Positions 37,349 through 49,800 of a stretch of DNA of 64,000 bases are shown here, piece by piece. Both the position numbers and the translations under genes were made by a program. The first letter of the stretch is position 1, and each line of letters opens with the position of its first letter. The notes beneath the pieces were generated by a model. The model had not been told where the DNA came from, did not search any database, and saw only the letters and a program-made list of their open reading frames with translations. The stretch is taken from the NCBI GenBank assembly GCA_965207335.1, contig OZ242267.1:992001-1056000 (forward strand), in the 5' to 3' direction. The stretch comes from G965207335 sp965207335. Its GTDB lineage: Bacteria; Pseudomonadota; Gammaproteobacteria; PS1; Pseudothioglobaceae.

Positions 37349-40300
37349 ATGAAAAAATACATAAAATTATTACTATTATTTATTACACCATATATTATTT
37401 TTGTTACAAATATTAATGCAGACACTCACATAGGTAGTCCAGAATGGGCACAACAAGCCTACATAAAAGCAAGTAATACAGGTAGTGGTGATGAGTTTGG
37501 ATATAGTGTTGCATTAAGTAGTGACGGCAATACCTTGGCAGTAGGTGCTATTAAAGAGAGTAGTAATGCTACTGGCGTTAATGGTAATGATAGTAATGAT
37601 GACTTAAGTGATAGCGGTGCTGTATATGTTTTTACTCGTAGTAGTACTGCTAGTGGTACTTGGATTCAAGAAGCCTACATAAAAGCAAGTAATACAGGCG
37701 GTGGCGATGCTTTTGGATATAGTGTTGCATTAAGTAATGATGGTAATACCTTGGCAGTAGGTGCTATTAGTGAAGATAGTAATGCCACAGGTATTAATGG
37801 TGATGAAAGTAATAATGACTCAGTTGGTAGCGGTGCTGTATATGTCTTTACCCGTAGTGGCAGTAGCACTTGGATGCAACAGGCCTATATAAAAGCTAGT
37901 AATACAGATATCTTTGATTTTTTTGGATATAGTGTTGCATTAAGTAGTAACGGCAATACCTTAGCAGTAGGTGCTATATATGAGGATAGTAATGCCGCAG
38001 GTGTTAATAGCACTGAAAGTAACAATAACTCAAGTAGTAGCGGTGCTGTGTATGTTTTTACTCGTAGTAGTAGCGGTAGTAGTACTTGGCAACAACAAGC
38101 CTATATAAAAGCCAGTAATACAGATAGTAGCGATATTTTTGGATTTAATATTACATTAAGTAGTGACGGTAATACCTTGGCAGTAGGTGCTTATTTGGAG
38201 GATAGCAATGCCACAGGTATTAATGGTGATGGCAGTGATAATAGCTCAAGTAATAGCGGTGCTGTATATGTATTTACTCGTAGTAGTAGTGACACTTGGA
38301 CACAAGAAGCCTACATAAAAGCCAGTAATACAGGCAGTGATGATAGGTTTGGACAAAGTATTGCATTAAGTGCTGACGGTAATACCTTGGCAGTAGGTGC
38401 TAATGGTGAAAATAGTAATGCCACAGGTATTAATGGCGATGAAAGTAATGATGACTCAAGCGGTAGTGGTGCTGTATATGTCTTTACTCGTAGTAGTAGT
38501 GGCATTTGGACGCAAGAAGCCTATATAAAAGCCAGTAATACAGGCGATAATGATAGGTTTGGACAAAGTATTGCATTAAGTGCTGACGGTAATACCTTGG
38601 CAGTAGGTGCTATTGATGAAAATAGTAATGCCATAGGTATTAATGGTGATGAGAGTAATAATAACTCAGGTGATAGCGGTGCTGTGTATGTCTTTACCCG
38701 TAGTGGCAGTAGCACTTGGATGCAACAAGCCTATATAAAAGCCAGTAATACAGATATCTTTGATTTTTTTGGATATAGTGTTGCATTAAGTGATGACGGT
38801 AATACCTTGGCAATAGGTGCTACTAACGAGGATAGTAATGCTACAGGTGTTAATGGTATTGAGAGTAATAATAGTTCAGTTAATAGCGGTGCTGTGTATG
38901 CTTTTTACCTAGATACTATTACTACTATAGGTAGTACCCCTAATCAATTTTATTTTAATGATGTAACTAATACTTATCTAGCAACCTTGACTTATTCAAA
39001 CTATATTACTATAAGCGGACTGACTACTACCAGCACTTATATTAGTGTTTATAATGGCGAATACATTATAAATAATAATGCAGCTACTAAAACTTATGTT
39101 AGTAATGGTGATGTTGTGCAAATACGCCATACATCCAGTAGTAATTATAATACTAGCATTAGTACTATTGTTAATATAGGCGGGGTAACAGCAACATTTA
39201 CCTCAACAACTGCACCAATAGCATATTATGGACTAGATGTTAATCAAATAGGTGGTAGCGGTACTATAACTTCTAGCCCAACAGGCATTAGTTGCGGTAG
39301 CACTTGCTCTGCTACATTCACACAAGGTGCAACAATTACTTTAAGTGCTAGTGCTAATAGTGGTTATTCATTTACTAATTGGGGTGGTAGTTGCTCAGGC
39401 AATGCTAATCCATTAACGATAAATTTAACCAATAACCAATCTTGTGTGGCTAACTTTGTAACTATATCTAATAACTCTAATGCACTCACTTTCCCACAAG
39501 GTAGTAATAACGAATATATACAGGTTGTCCTAGTACATAATACAACCAGTACTATTACTTGGAATACTTCAGCATTTGGTTCTGGTACTATCAATATTTA
39601 TGTGCTTAGTGCAAATAATATTAGTAACAATATCAATACTTTAATCGCTAGTAGCACTCAAATAGCCAGTAATATCAATAACAGTGGTAATTATGCTATC
39701 AATCCAGCAATACTGGGTAGTACAGGTAGATATGTTGTCTTTATTACCAGTAACAATAATACTGTTTGGGATATTAGCAATGCACCATTTGTGGTATTTG
39801 AGCCTGCTAGTATTTCTATTTTGCCTATTACCTTTGTCTTTGAATTTGAAAAAGATAGTTATGGCAAGTATAGTTATAATAAAGACACTATCTCATCCAC
39901 CACATTTACCCATAGTGGTTATGACATCATCGCAGGGATAGTAACACCCAGTATATATGTAAATGAATACACCTTAATCAATGGGCAATGGTTAATAGAG
40001 AATGCCAGCCATAGTCTTACTCTAACAGCAACAGGTTTGTATTCTTATTTTTTTGGTGGTTATGCGAATATCTCACCTGAATTTGATATTAGTAATACAA
40101 CAATCACCTTAGAAGATGTTGGTGATTTAACAGTCTTAATGCCAAGCGGGGCAAAAGTAAATTATATTTATTTTAAAGGCACAGAGCCCAGAGCCTATAT
40201 TTGGCACAAACAACGCGATTATCAGCAATCAGGTGGTGTTTATTTTGATTCGTATGCTCAGTTAATCACTAACTTCTGTGGTAATGTCAGCAATAGTTAT

Positions 40301-43129
40301 TTTGGTACAGGAAATAATATAGGCTACGCTTTTGCAGGTAGTCAGCAAAATGCTAGTAACACCTATATTTGTGATAATACAGCTACTTCTGGTAATATTG
40401 TCCAACTTGATACCAACCCTACCACTATTGCCAACACCGATGCTGGTACTTGGACAATTACTCAATTCCAAGGGGCAACGCTACTTATTGTCCAGCCTTA
40501 TAACAACCAAAATGAGTATAGTGATATACCAATATTTACCTTATTTAATGACGGTGATGGTGAAGTTATTTGGCAAGGTAGTATTGAAGGCTTAGAAAAT
40601 AGAATATTTGCTGGTTATAACACCATTGCCGAGCAAGCAATTATTACTACGATTGCCAGTCAGACTGTGGGGGTATTACCCAATGCTCTAATTAGTCCTA
40701 ATGGCGGTGAACAACTTAATAGTAATATTACGCAAACTATTAGTTGGCACAATAACCAAATAACAGGTAGTAATATCAGTATATACATTTTATATAATAC
40801 TTATAATTTAGAGCAATACGCCAGTAGTGCAAGTTCATTACTAGACAGAAATCAACATCAGCAAATCGCTAATAATATTATTAATACAGGCAGTTATCAA
40901 CATTTGTTTAATAGTAATGGCAATAACTTTAACGGTGACGATTATGTCATATTAGTACTAGATAATAATAACCAATGGGATATTAGTGATAGTGGGTTTA
41001 GTTTATTCCCTATTGCTAAATCAAGTAGTACAACTTTTTATACTCTAAACATTGGTAAAACAGGTAGTGGTACTATAATATCAAATCCAGCAGGTATTAA
41101 CTGTGGTAATATCTGCTCTGCCACTTTTACCCAAAATAGCACTGTAGTGCTAACAGCAACAGCAGATAGCAACTATACCTTTACTAATTGGGGTGGTAGT
41201 TGTTCTGGTAATAGTAATCCTATTACTATTGGCTTATACAGTAACTTATCTTGTAGTGCTAATTTTGTTCTTGATAATAATAATGGTATAGGTATAGTAA
41301 ATCAAGCTATGTCAAGTGTATTACCTAGCAATATTGTTAATACTAACACCAGTACCCCTGTTAGTTTTTTAGTTGTTTTAAAAGATAGTTTTGGCAATAA
41401 TATTACTGCAATAGCTAGTAGTTTTACTTTATCTGGTATTACAAACGGCGGCACTATTACGACTGCAAACACCAATAGCAATATAGCAACTCTAACCTTT
41501 ACCCCGCAGTTAGTTGGTACTGACACCCTAACTATTACCTATGGTGGTGTGTTACTTGCAACTAGGACTATTATTACAAGTAGTGGTAGTGTTAATAAAG
41601 ATAATTCAACTATAACAGGTAATGCTATTACTAATATTAATACAAGTAACTCAATTACATTTACTGTTATTTTAAAAGACAGGTTTGACAATAATATTAC
41701 TGCAATACATAGTAATTTTACCTTAGCAGGTGTAGTTAATGGCGGCACATTTATAGTTACTGCTACTAATAATAATATAGCAACTCTAACTTTTGCCCCA
41801 CAATCAGCTGGCACTGATACCTTAACTATTACCTATGGTGGTGTGTTACTTGCAACTAGGGTGGTTATAACTAATACCAACGATGCCCCAACATTTACTA
41901 GCACTGCAATAACCAGTGTAAATGAAGATGTCCTTTATACTTATACTGCCACAGCTACAGATGATGATGGCGATAGTCTAACTCTAGCCGCAGCTACACT
42001 ACCTAGTTGGTTGACTTTTACTACCACAACAGGTGTTTTATCAGGCACACCTGCTAATAGCGATGTTGGCAGTGTTAATATTACTTTAACCGTAACAGAT
42101 GGCACAGTATTTGCTACTCAATCATTTACTATTGTTGTTATTGATAATGATGCTAATGCCGATACTGATAACGACGGCATCCCAGATGATGTTGAAACTG
42201 CTAATGGCTTAGATCCACTTGATGCATCAGATGCTAATGGTGATTTAGATGGTGATGGATTTAGTAATTTAGATGAGTATTTATTTAATAGTCTTATCAA
42301 TGATGCTAGCTCTATTCCTATGTATCAAACTACCTATATACAACAAGGAACTAGTGTTTATATTATTTCTGGTACTAATACTTTATCTATTTACTATGAT
42401 GTCAGTGATAATGATAATACTCTAACAGGTTTAGGATTTAGGGTACATTTTGATAGTAGTAAATTAACTTTTGCTGGTATTAGTAATACCTTAAGTACTA
42501 ATCTTATTGCAGTTGATAACCAAGTGCAACCTGATATAAGTAATACTGATAATTATATTAATACTGATGCTTATATTGGTTTTTCTTGGGCTAATTTTAA
42601 TGGCAGTTGGCCAAATATAGCATTGCCTGTTAAACTAGCAGATATTAGCTTTATTCCAAGTAGTACTTTAATGGTTGGTTCAGAAACTATAATTAGTTTT
42701 AGCAGTATATCAACTGCTAATAATTATTCTTTCAAAGTACAATCTAGTATTGTAACACTAAGTGATATTAATGCAGATATTGATGGCAATAATAGAGCAG
42801 ATGCACTAACAGATGGTATTTTATTTATTCGTTATTTATTTGGCTTTAGAGGTGCAGTGCTAATTAATGGTGTAGTTGCTAGTGATGCTACTAGAATAAC
42901 TGCAACGGATATTGAAGAATATTTATCTCGTATGGTAGCAAGTAATAGAGCAGACATTGATGGCAATGGTATGGCAGATGCACTAACCGATGGTATTTTA
43001 TTTATTCGTTATTTATTTGGTTTTAGAGGTGCAGTGCTAATTAATGGTGTAGTTGCTAGTGATGCTATTAGAATAACTACGCAAGATATAGAGGCATATC
43101 TATCTACATTAACATCTGGAGTGCAATAA
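37349..43129 (+). CDS. Large secreted multidomain protein: beta-propeller, cohesin-like and dockerin-like modules
   Basis: A 1926-residue protein with a Sec signal peptide (MKKYIKLLLLFITPYIIF, then NINADT). Modules in order, by nucleotide position: seven FG-GAP-like repeats of about 70 residues (37430-38910; each has QAYIKASNT and DGNTLAVGA), likely one seven-bladed propeller; a DxFxF-type beta domain (38915-39210); InlB-like repeats (39220-39450, 41030-41265) with FTNWGGSCSGNANP; two KNH-like domains (39470-39800, 40665-41015; SPNGGEQLNS); two invasin-like domains (41270-41870); a cadherin-like domain (41875-42145); a TSP3 calcium segment (42150-42300); a cohesin-like domain (42310-42760); and two dockerin-like units with DIDGNxxADALTDG (42765-43125). 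It is probably extracellular and Ca-dependent. No catalytic domain is recognised. Confidence 0.85.
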   Translation: MKKYIKLLLLFITPYIIFVTNINADTHIGSPEWAQQAYIKASNTGSGDEFGYSVALSSDGNTLAVGAIKESSNATGVNGNDSNDDLSDSGAVYVFTRSSTASGTWIQEAYIKASNTGGGDAFGYSVALSNDGNTLAVGAISEDSNATGINGDESNNDSVGSGAVYVFTRSGSSTWMQQAYIKASNTDIFDFFGYSVALSSNGNTLAVGAIYEDSNAAGVNSTESNNNSSSSGAVYVFTRSSSGSSTWQQQAYIKASNTDSSDIFGFNITLSSDGNTLAVGAYLEDSNATGINGDGSDNSSSNSGAVYVFTRSSSDTWTQEAYIKASNTGSDDRFGQSIALSADGNTLAVGANGENSNATGINGDESNDDSSGSGAVYVFTRSSSGIWTQEAYIKASNTGDNDRFGQSIALSADGNTLAVGAIDENSNAIGINGDESNNNSGDSGAVYVFTRSGSSTWMQQAYIKASNTDIFDFFGYSVALSDDGNTLAIGATNEDSNATGVNGIESNNSSVNSGAVYAFYLDTITTIGSTPNQFYFNDVTNTYLATLTYSNYITISGLTTTSTYISVYNGEYIINNNAATKTYVSNGDVVQIRHTSSSNYNTSISTIVNIGGVTATFTSTTAPIAYYGLDVNQIGGSGTITSSPTGISCGSTCSATFTQGATITLSASANSGYSFTNWGGSCSGNANPLTINLTNNQSCVANFVTISNNSNALTFPQGSNNEYIQVVLVHNTTSTITWNTSAFGSGTINIYVLSANNISNNINTLIASSTQIASNINNSGNYAINPAILGSTGRYVVFITSNNNTVWDISNAPFVVFEPASISILPITFVFEFEKDSYGKYSYNKDTISSTTFTHSGYDIIAGIVTPSIYVNEYTLINGQWLIENASHSLTLTATGLYSYFFGGYANISPEFDISNTTITLEDVGDLTVLMPSGAKVNYIYFKGTEPRAYIWHKQRDYQQSGGVYFDSYAQLITNFCGNVSNSYFGTGNNIGYAFAGSQQNASNTYICDNTATSGNIVQLDTNPTTIANTDAGTWTITQFQGATLLIVQPYNNQNEYSDIPIFTLFNDGDGEVIWQGSIEGLENRIFAGYNTIAEQAIITTIASQTVGVLPNALISPNGGEQLNSNITQTISWHNNQITGSNISIYILYNTYNLEQYASSASSLLDRNQHQQIANNIINTGSYQHLFNSNGNNFNGDDYVILVLDNNNQWDISDSGFSLFPIAKSSSTTFYTLNIGKTGSGTIISNPAGINCGNICSATFTQNSTVVLTATADSNYTFTNWGGSCSGNSNPITIGLYSNLSCSANFVLDNNNGIGIVNQAMSSVLPSNIVNTNTSTPVSFLVVLKDSFGNNITAIASSFTLSGITNGGTITTANTNSNIATLTFTPQLVGTDTLTITYGGVLLATRTIITSSGSVNKDNSTITGNAITNINTSNSITFTVILKDRFDNNITAIHSNFTLAGVVNGGTFIVTATNNNIATLTFAPQSAGTDTLTITYGGVLLATRVVITNTNDAPTFTSTAITSVNEDVLYTYTATATDDDGDSLTLAAATLPSWLTFTTTTGVLSGTPANSDVGSVNITLTVTDGTVFATQSFTIVVIDNDANADTDNDGIPDDVETANGLDPLDASDANGDLDGDGFSNLDEYLFNSLINDASSIPMYQTTYIQQGTSVYIISGTNTLSIYYDVSDNDNTLTGLGFRVHFDSSKLTFAGISNTLSTNLIAVDNQVQPDISNTDNYINTDAYIGFSWANFNGSWPNIALPVKLADISFIPSSTLMVGSETIISFSSISTANNYSFKVQSSIVTLSDINADIDGNNRADALTDGILFIRYLFGFRGAVLINGVVASDATRITATDIEEYLSRMVASNRADIDGNGMADALTDGILFIRYLFGFRGAVLINGVVASDAIRITTQDIEAYLSTLTSGVQ

Positions 43130-43596
43130 TGACTAAAATATTATTAGCAATAATTGCAATCACTTTATTGTTAACAAGCAATATTATTAGTGCAAAAACC
43201 CAAGTAATAAGCACTGATATTATAAATAGTAGTGATAATACTATTAGTATTAGCATTATTCATTCAAGTGATGATATAGATAATTTACAAGGCTTAGGTC
43301 TATTATTACATTACGATAGCAATATATTAGAATTTATACGCCTAGAAAATATTTTGAATACTAACTTAACTGCTACTGATATAAAATCAAATAAAACAAT
43401 AGATACAAAAGGTGTAATTAATACTGCATGGGGTGCTATAACTAGATGGAATATAGTAAATAATCAAGTTTTATACACAGCAGTTTTTAAGTATAAAAGC
43501 GATATTCAAGCTAGTACAAAAATTAACTTTACAAGTATCAGTAAAACTAATGGCTATGAATTTATTGCTGATGATACTTGGGTTTATAAGTATTAA
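43129..43596 (+). CDS. Small secreted single-domain cohesin-like protein
   Basis: A 155-residue protein with a signal peptide (MTKILLAIIAITLLLTSNII, cleavage near ISAKT). The rest is one beta-rich domain with the pattern of the cohesin-like modules next door: LQGLGLLLHYDSNILEFIRL, then INTAWGAITRW and VLYTAVFKYKS. Its ATG overlaps the stop of the large gene (TAATG), so they are co-translated. It carries no dockerin-like unit and could be a free binding partner. No function is known for this family. Confidence 0.7.
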   Translation: MTKILLAIIAITLLLTSNIISAKTQVISTDIINSSDNTISISIIHSSDDIDNLQGLGLLLHYDSNILEFIRLENILNTNLTATDIKSNKTIDTKGVINTAWGAITRWNIVNNQVLYTAVFKYKSDIQASTKINFTSISKTNGYEFIADDTWVYKY

Positions 43597-43752
43597 AAGC
43601 TTTATTTTGTTGTATATTTTAAAACTATATAAATAAGAATTCCTAGTTAAAACCACCATATAAGTATAAAAAAAGAAATTTATACAACATATTATTTGCC
43701 ATATTATTTATAATATAAGAGTTTTACGGCATTTTTTGAATTAACTATAATG

Positions 43753-43896
43753 GAGGCATTTATATAGATATGAATAATCATCAACTTAGCAATTTTTTAA
43801 ACCCAGACTTAGCCCTGCTAGGACAAAGTTTAATAAAATCACTAATTCGGCAAAAATTGAATTTTTGCTAATCGCCCTTATTTATGAAAAGTTCTC
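43753..43896 (+). mobile_element. Decayed MITE copy directly upstream of the giant gene
   Basis: 144 bp. The interior (ATGAATAATCATCA, then CCCAGACTTAGCCCTGCTAGG and AATTCGGCAAAAATT) matches the family, but both ends have diverged (GAGGCATTTATATAG and TTTATGAAAAGTTCTC). It ends one base before the start codon of the next gene, so it forms the 5' leader. The remainder of the 301-bp gap (43597-43752) shows nothing recognisable. Confidence 0.7.
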
Positions 43897-43897
43897 A

Positions 43898-46800
43898 ATG
43901 AAGAAGATAATTAGTTTCTTTTTACTGCTTTTAGTAGCAACATTTTCTTATGCACAAACACAAACTATCAGCACAGAGTTTGATAAGTATGTAGTTAATA
44001 GCAACACTACAACTACCCTTACAATTAATTATAATGTCAGTGATAATGATAATACTCTAACAGGCTTAGGATTTAGAGTACATTTTGATAGTAGTAAATT
44101 AACTTTTGTTGGTGTTAGTAATACCTTAAGTGCTAATCTTATTGCAGTTGATAATCAGGTGCAGCCTGATATAAGTAATACTGATAATTATATTAATACT
44201 GATGCTTATATTGGTTTTTCTTGGGCTAATTTTAATGGTAGTTGGCCAAATATAGCATTGCCTGTTAAACTAACAGACATTAGCTTTATTCCAAGTAGTA
44301 CTTTAACAGCTGGTTTAGATACTATAATTAGCTTTAGCCAGACATCAACTGCTAATGGCTATGCTTTTTTGGCAACACCTGTAATAATAACCAATACTCC
44401 AGAAATAATAACTGGTAATAATCAAGCAATTATAACAGGAAGTATGTTAGATAATTTTGTGCTTGACTATGGCAAAAATAACTCTGGTGTATTAACTACT
44501 TTTACCGCACCAGTTGGCACTAGATTTGCAAGTTCAAATTCAAATATAGAGACTGTAATAACAAATAGTATAGGAATTGCTACCTCATCTATTTTAACAA
44601 CAAGTACAACAGCAGGCGATAAGTTTGTTTTGGTTACTGCCAATGGTTTTGCAACGCAAACAATATACTATACCACAAGCATATTTATACCGCATTATGT
44701 TACTAAGAGTGCAGACGGCGTATATTCAGTACATATAGCAGATATTGATAATGACAATGATAATGATGTGCTAATAGGTATTTCTTATAGTGATATTGTT
44801 GCATGGTATGAGACTAGACCAAGTAATACATTTAGTAATAGAAAAACTATAACTGATACTGCTGATGCCGTAAGGTCAGTATATGCTATTGATTTGGATA
44901 ATGACGGCGATATTGATGTGCTTTCTGCTTCACAAAATGATAATACTTTGGCTTGGTATGAGAATAATGGCAGTGGTGTATTTATTGCTAGTTATACCAT
45001 TACTACAACAGCAAGTGGTGCAATAGCAGTTTATGCTACTGATATTGACGGTGATAATGATAACGATGTGTTGTTAGCATCTTATGATAATGATACGGTA
45101 GCACTTTATGTTAATAATGGTAGTGCAAGTTTTAGTGAAATAATACTAGATAACAATGCTAATGGTGCGGCTTCTGTTTATGCTATTGATGTAAATGGCG
45201 ACGGCAACAAAGATGTATTAAGTGCCAGTGCCTTAGATAATACTATAGCTTGGTATGAAAATAATGGCAGTAATACTTTTACTAAACGCATAATTAGCAC
45301 AACAGCTAGCGGTGCTAGGTCAGTTTATGCTACTGATATTGATAACGATAATGATATTGATGTACTTGCTGCTGCTGATAATGATGATAGTATTTATTGG
45401 TATGAAAACACAGGTAATGCTACATTTACTATTAATACAATTACTAGCAATGCAGGCGGTGCATACTCGGTTTATGCCCTTGATATTGATAATGACGGTA
45501 ATATTGATGTGCTAAGTGCTTCTAAGGATGACAATACTATTGCTTGGTATAAAAATGATGGCAATGAAAATTTTAACAAATTAATTATTAATAATAATGC
45601 CGATGGTGCTGTATCGGTTTATGCTACTGATTTTGATAAAGATGGCGACATAGATGTGCTATCAGCATCTTTTAATGATGGCAATGTTATTTGGTATGAA
45701 AATACATTAAACCCCGTGCAGTATGTTTTAAATATTAATACTAATAATGGCACGGTAGTATCAAATCCTACTGGTATTAACTGTGATAATATCTGCTCTG
45801 CCACTTTTACCCAAAATAGCACTGTAGTGCTAACAGCAACAGCAGATACCAGTTATACTTTTATAGGTTGGTCTGGCAGTTGCTTTGGTACTAATACTAT
45901 ATTTAATTTAGTGATAAACTCTAACCAATCTTGCATTGCTAATTTTGCACCTGATAATGATGGTGATGGCATAGCAGATAATTTTGATAGTGATAACGAT
46001 GGTATTCCTGATAGTTATGAGATTGCTAACGGTTTAGACCCTAATAATGCTGATGATGCTAATCTTGACTTTGATAATGACGGACAAAGTAATTTAGCAG
46101 AATATAATGCCGGAACAGACCCTAATTATCGTAGAGTGGAATATTTTAATATTTTTAATCGTATTAAAGCAAACGGCTCAATTACTACACAATTAGATGC
46201 AAGATGGCATGGTAGTATTGAGTTAGCTACTATTGCTAATGCTACAATATTTACCACAGCTATACCTAGTGCTACTTATAAGGTAGATTTTGATGGAGAT
46301 TGGACTAGTGCTAGATTTCCAACCAACTTTCCAATATTTGATGGTAATTCTTTTGACCATTTTTCTGGTTTAATAGGTGCTACCCATAATGAAAATGCTG
46401 TTTTTTGGCAAACAGGTGCTTCTGCCTCTCTTGGTATTGAAGATATGGCAGAATTAGGTTCTAAATCACCTTTAATTACAGAAATTGAAACACAAATAAA
46501 CAATAATAATGCTCAATTTATACTAAATGGTAATGGCTTAAGCTCTGGTACTGATAGTACTAGCCTAGTATTTGATATTACCAAACCTTACTCTACAGTT
46601 ACTCTGGTTAGTATGATAGCACCTAGTCCAGATTGGTTTGTCGGGGTTAATAATGTTAATTTATTTGTAGGTAATAATTGGGCTGATAGCGTAACCAGAG
46701 ATTTACGAGTATATGATTCTGGTACTGATTCAGGTGAGACTTTTATTGCTTTTGATGCAGATAATAACGAGCTTATAACTAGATTAACTTCTCCTGCAAC

Positions 46801-49800
46801 TGCTACAGATTTTGTAAACGGTGTTCATAGAGACCATCCTGATAGATTTGTGGCAAAATTTGTTTTTGAAAGACTAGCTACTATTACTGGTAGTACTAAT
46901 AGTATCTACCAATTTAATATCATAGATGATGTTAATCCTGCTAATATTATTAGCACTAATACTATTATTTTAAGCTCTGCTAGATATGATTTAAGAAAAC
47001 CTTTATCTCAACAAAACCCAGATAATTACACTTTAGAGGTTAATTATAATAACAGCTCAAAAGAGGCAGTTAATGCAACATTAGCTAATATCATAACTGA
47101 TATACCAACTATACTAGTTGCAACACAAACAGCAGGTATTAATAATTTATACTTTACTTGGCAAGCCAGTAGTAATACATACCAAACCATTATTACTAAT
47201 GCAACACAAAGTTATTATTTATTTTATCAAATTAATTTATTAACCAATAGTGGTGGCAGAAAAATAACAAGAACAATCCCCATAAATAGCACCAGTTTTA
47301 CCATTGCTAGAGCATTATTAGCAGATAATAATATTGACCTTAACGGCTTGCAATATCGTATTGATATTGCTATTGCAGATAGATATGGTAATATCAGCAC
47401 TAGGCGAGATGGTAGCTTTTTTAATATTACTGGCAATGTTAGTAGCTATACTTTAATTATTACTACAATAGGCTCTGGCTTAGTATCATCAAGCCCAGTA
47501 GCTATTAACTGTGGTAATATCTGTTCTGCCACTTTTACCCAAAATAGCACTGTAGTGCTAACAGCAACAGCTAATAGCAATCATATTTTTACAGGCTGGT
47601 CTGGCAGTTGTTCTGGTACTAATACTATATTTAATTTAGTGATAAACTCTAACCAATCTTGCATTGCTAATTTTGCACCTGATAATGATGGTGATGGCAT
47701 AGCAGATAATTTTGATAGTGATAACGATGGTATTCCTGATAGTTATGAGATTGCTAACGGTTTAGACCCTAATAATGCTGATGATGCTAATCTTGACTTT
47801 GATAATGACGGACAAAGTAATTTAGCAGAATACAATGCTGGTACCAATATTAATATAGCTGGTTTGATTAGATTTAATGTATTAAACCGTATTTATAATA
47901 GCGGGGCAACATATACCATGATATATGCAAGATGGTATCAACAAAGTAGTTTGTTAAGTGTTAATAGTGCTAGTGTTACTAATATTAATGGTAATGTTTA
48001 TGAGTTTGATAATAATGATCAAAATCGCAATTTAAGAATAGTGAATGGTATTATTTTTGACCGTGCTGACTTGGTAAGAAATGCTAGCTCTAGCCTAAGT
48101 ATTACTAATACTAGCACTCTTGGGACTTATACATTAACAGCCTCTTATAACGATGTTTCAAATACGATAGAAACATTAACTAGCCAATTAGAGCCTATTA
48201 TTAACGATATTCCTAGTGTTACTATCACCAGTCAAAATATCAGTAATAATTACATTAATATTGCTTGGCAACCCAGTACTGATAATTATCCAGCAACATT
48301 CACAAGTACCAGCCAAAACCATTATTTATTTTACCGTGTGTTTTTAAGAGATAGTAGTAGTACAGTATTTAGCACAACTAGAATAGATTCTACTAGTACC
48401 AGTATTAATAGTAGAGTTTTTACTAATAATAATATTAATTTGCTAGATATGAGTTTTAGGGTAAATACCTACCTAGCCGATAGACAAGGTAATGCTAGCA
48501 CCCGTAGAGATGGTAAATATCAAGCCTTAGGTGGTGTTGCAATAACACTTAATGTTGCTACAAATGGTAATGGCACTGTTAGTTGTACTACTAGCAATAC
48601 TATTAATTGTAATCAAAGTTTTATAAGAGGCACAAGTATTACTCTAAGTGCAAATCCAGCAAGTGGTTATGTGTTTAATTATTGGGGCGGTAATTGTAGT
48701 GGTTATGGCAATGCTAACTCTATTGAAATTACCTTAGATAGTAGTAAGTATTGCATTGCTAATTTTGCCTTAAATATTGCTAATACTATTAGTAATAATT
48801 TGACATTTAACCCAACAAATACTAATGATGCCAACTGGTTTGGACAAACACATTTTAGCATACAAGGCAGTTCTGCTGCTAGAAGTGGTAATATAAATAA
48901 TAATGAGCAATCTTGTTTACAAACAGAAGTTATGGCTCCGGGTAATTTAAGTTTTTACTGGCAAGTATCTTCTGAGCGAAACTATGATTTTTTAAGTTTT
49001 TATATAGGGGATAAAAAACAAGCCAGTATCAGTGGCAATATAACTTGGAAACAACAAACATTTACCTTAACAAATGTAGGTAGTCAAACTCTTATCTGGT
49101 GTTATAAAAAAGATAATTCAATAAATAAAGGCAATGATGCAGGCTATATTGATAATGTAGTATTTAATCAGCATTATAGTTTAAGTATTAATACCCCAAC
49201 AGGCGGCATAATAAATAGTAGTGACAATATTATTGCATGTTATGATAATAATAGTACAACTAATACTAATGTTTTAGAGCCTTTATACTATAAATTACCT
49301 AATTGTAATAATAATTATCCAGTTGCTAGCACTATTTCCTTAACTGCAACTGCCAATGATGGGTACATATTTACCAATTGGGGTATTGATTGCTCAGGTG
49401 GTAATAATCCATTAGCTTTTAATCTAAATACTAATAGCACCTGCTCGGCTAGTTTTACTATAAGTACCATAACTATTGCTGATGCAGTTGATAATAACTC
49501 TTTGAGTTTTATCAGTCCAGAAAATAGTAGTGCTAATTGGTTCAGTCAAACAAATAGCACAGCTAATGATAATGATACTGCTAGAAGTGGTAGTATTAGT
49601 GATAATCAACAATCTTGTGTACAGACTACCACCACAGGCGGGGCAGAACAACTACAATTTGACTGGAAAATATCCTCTGAGCAAAACCATGACTTTTTAA
49701 GTTTTTATATAAATAATCAACAACAAGATAGCATAAGTGGCAATATTAACTGGCAAACTAAAACCTATAATCTAACTACTAATTCAACTCTTACTTGGTG

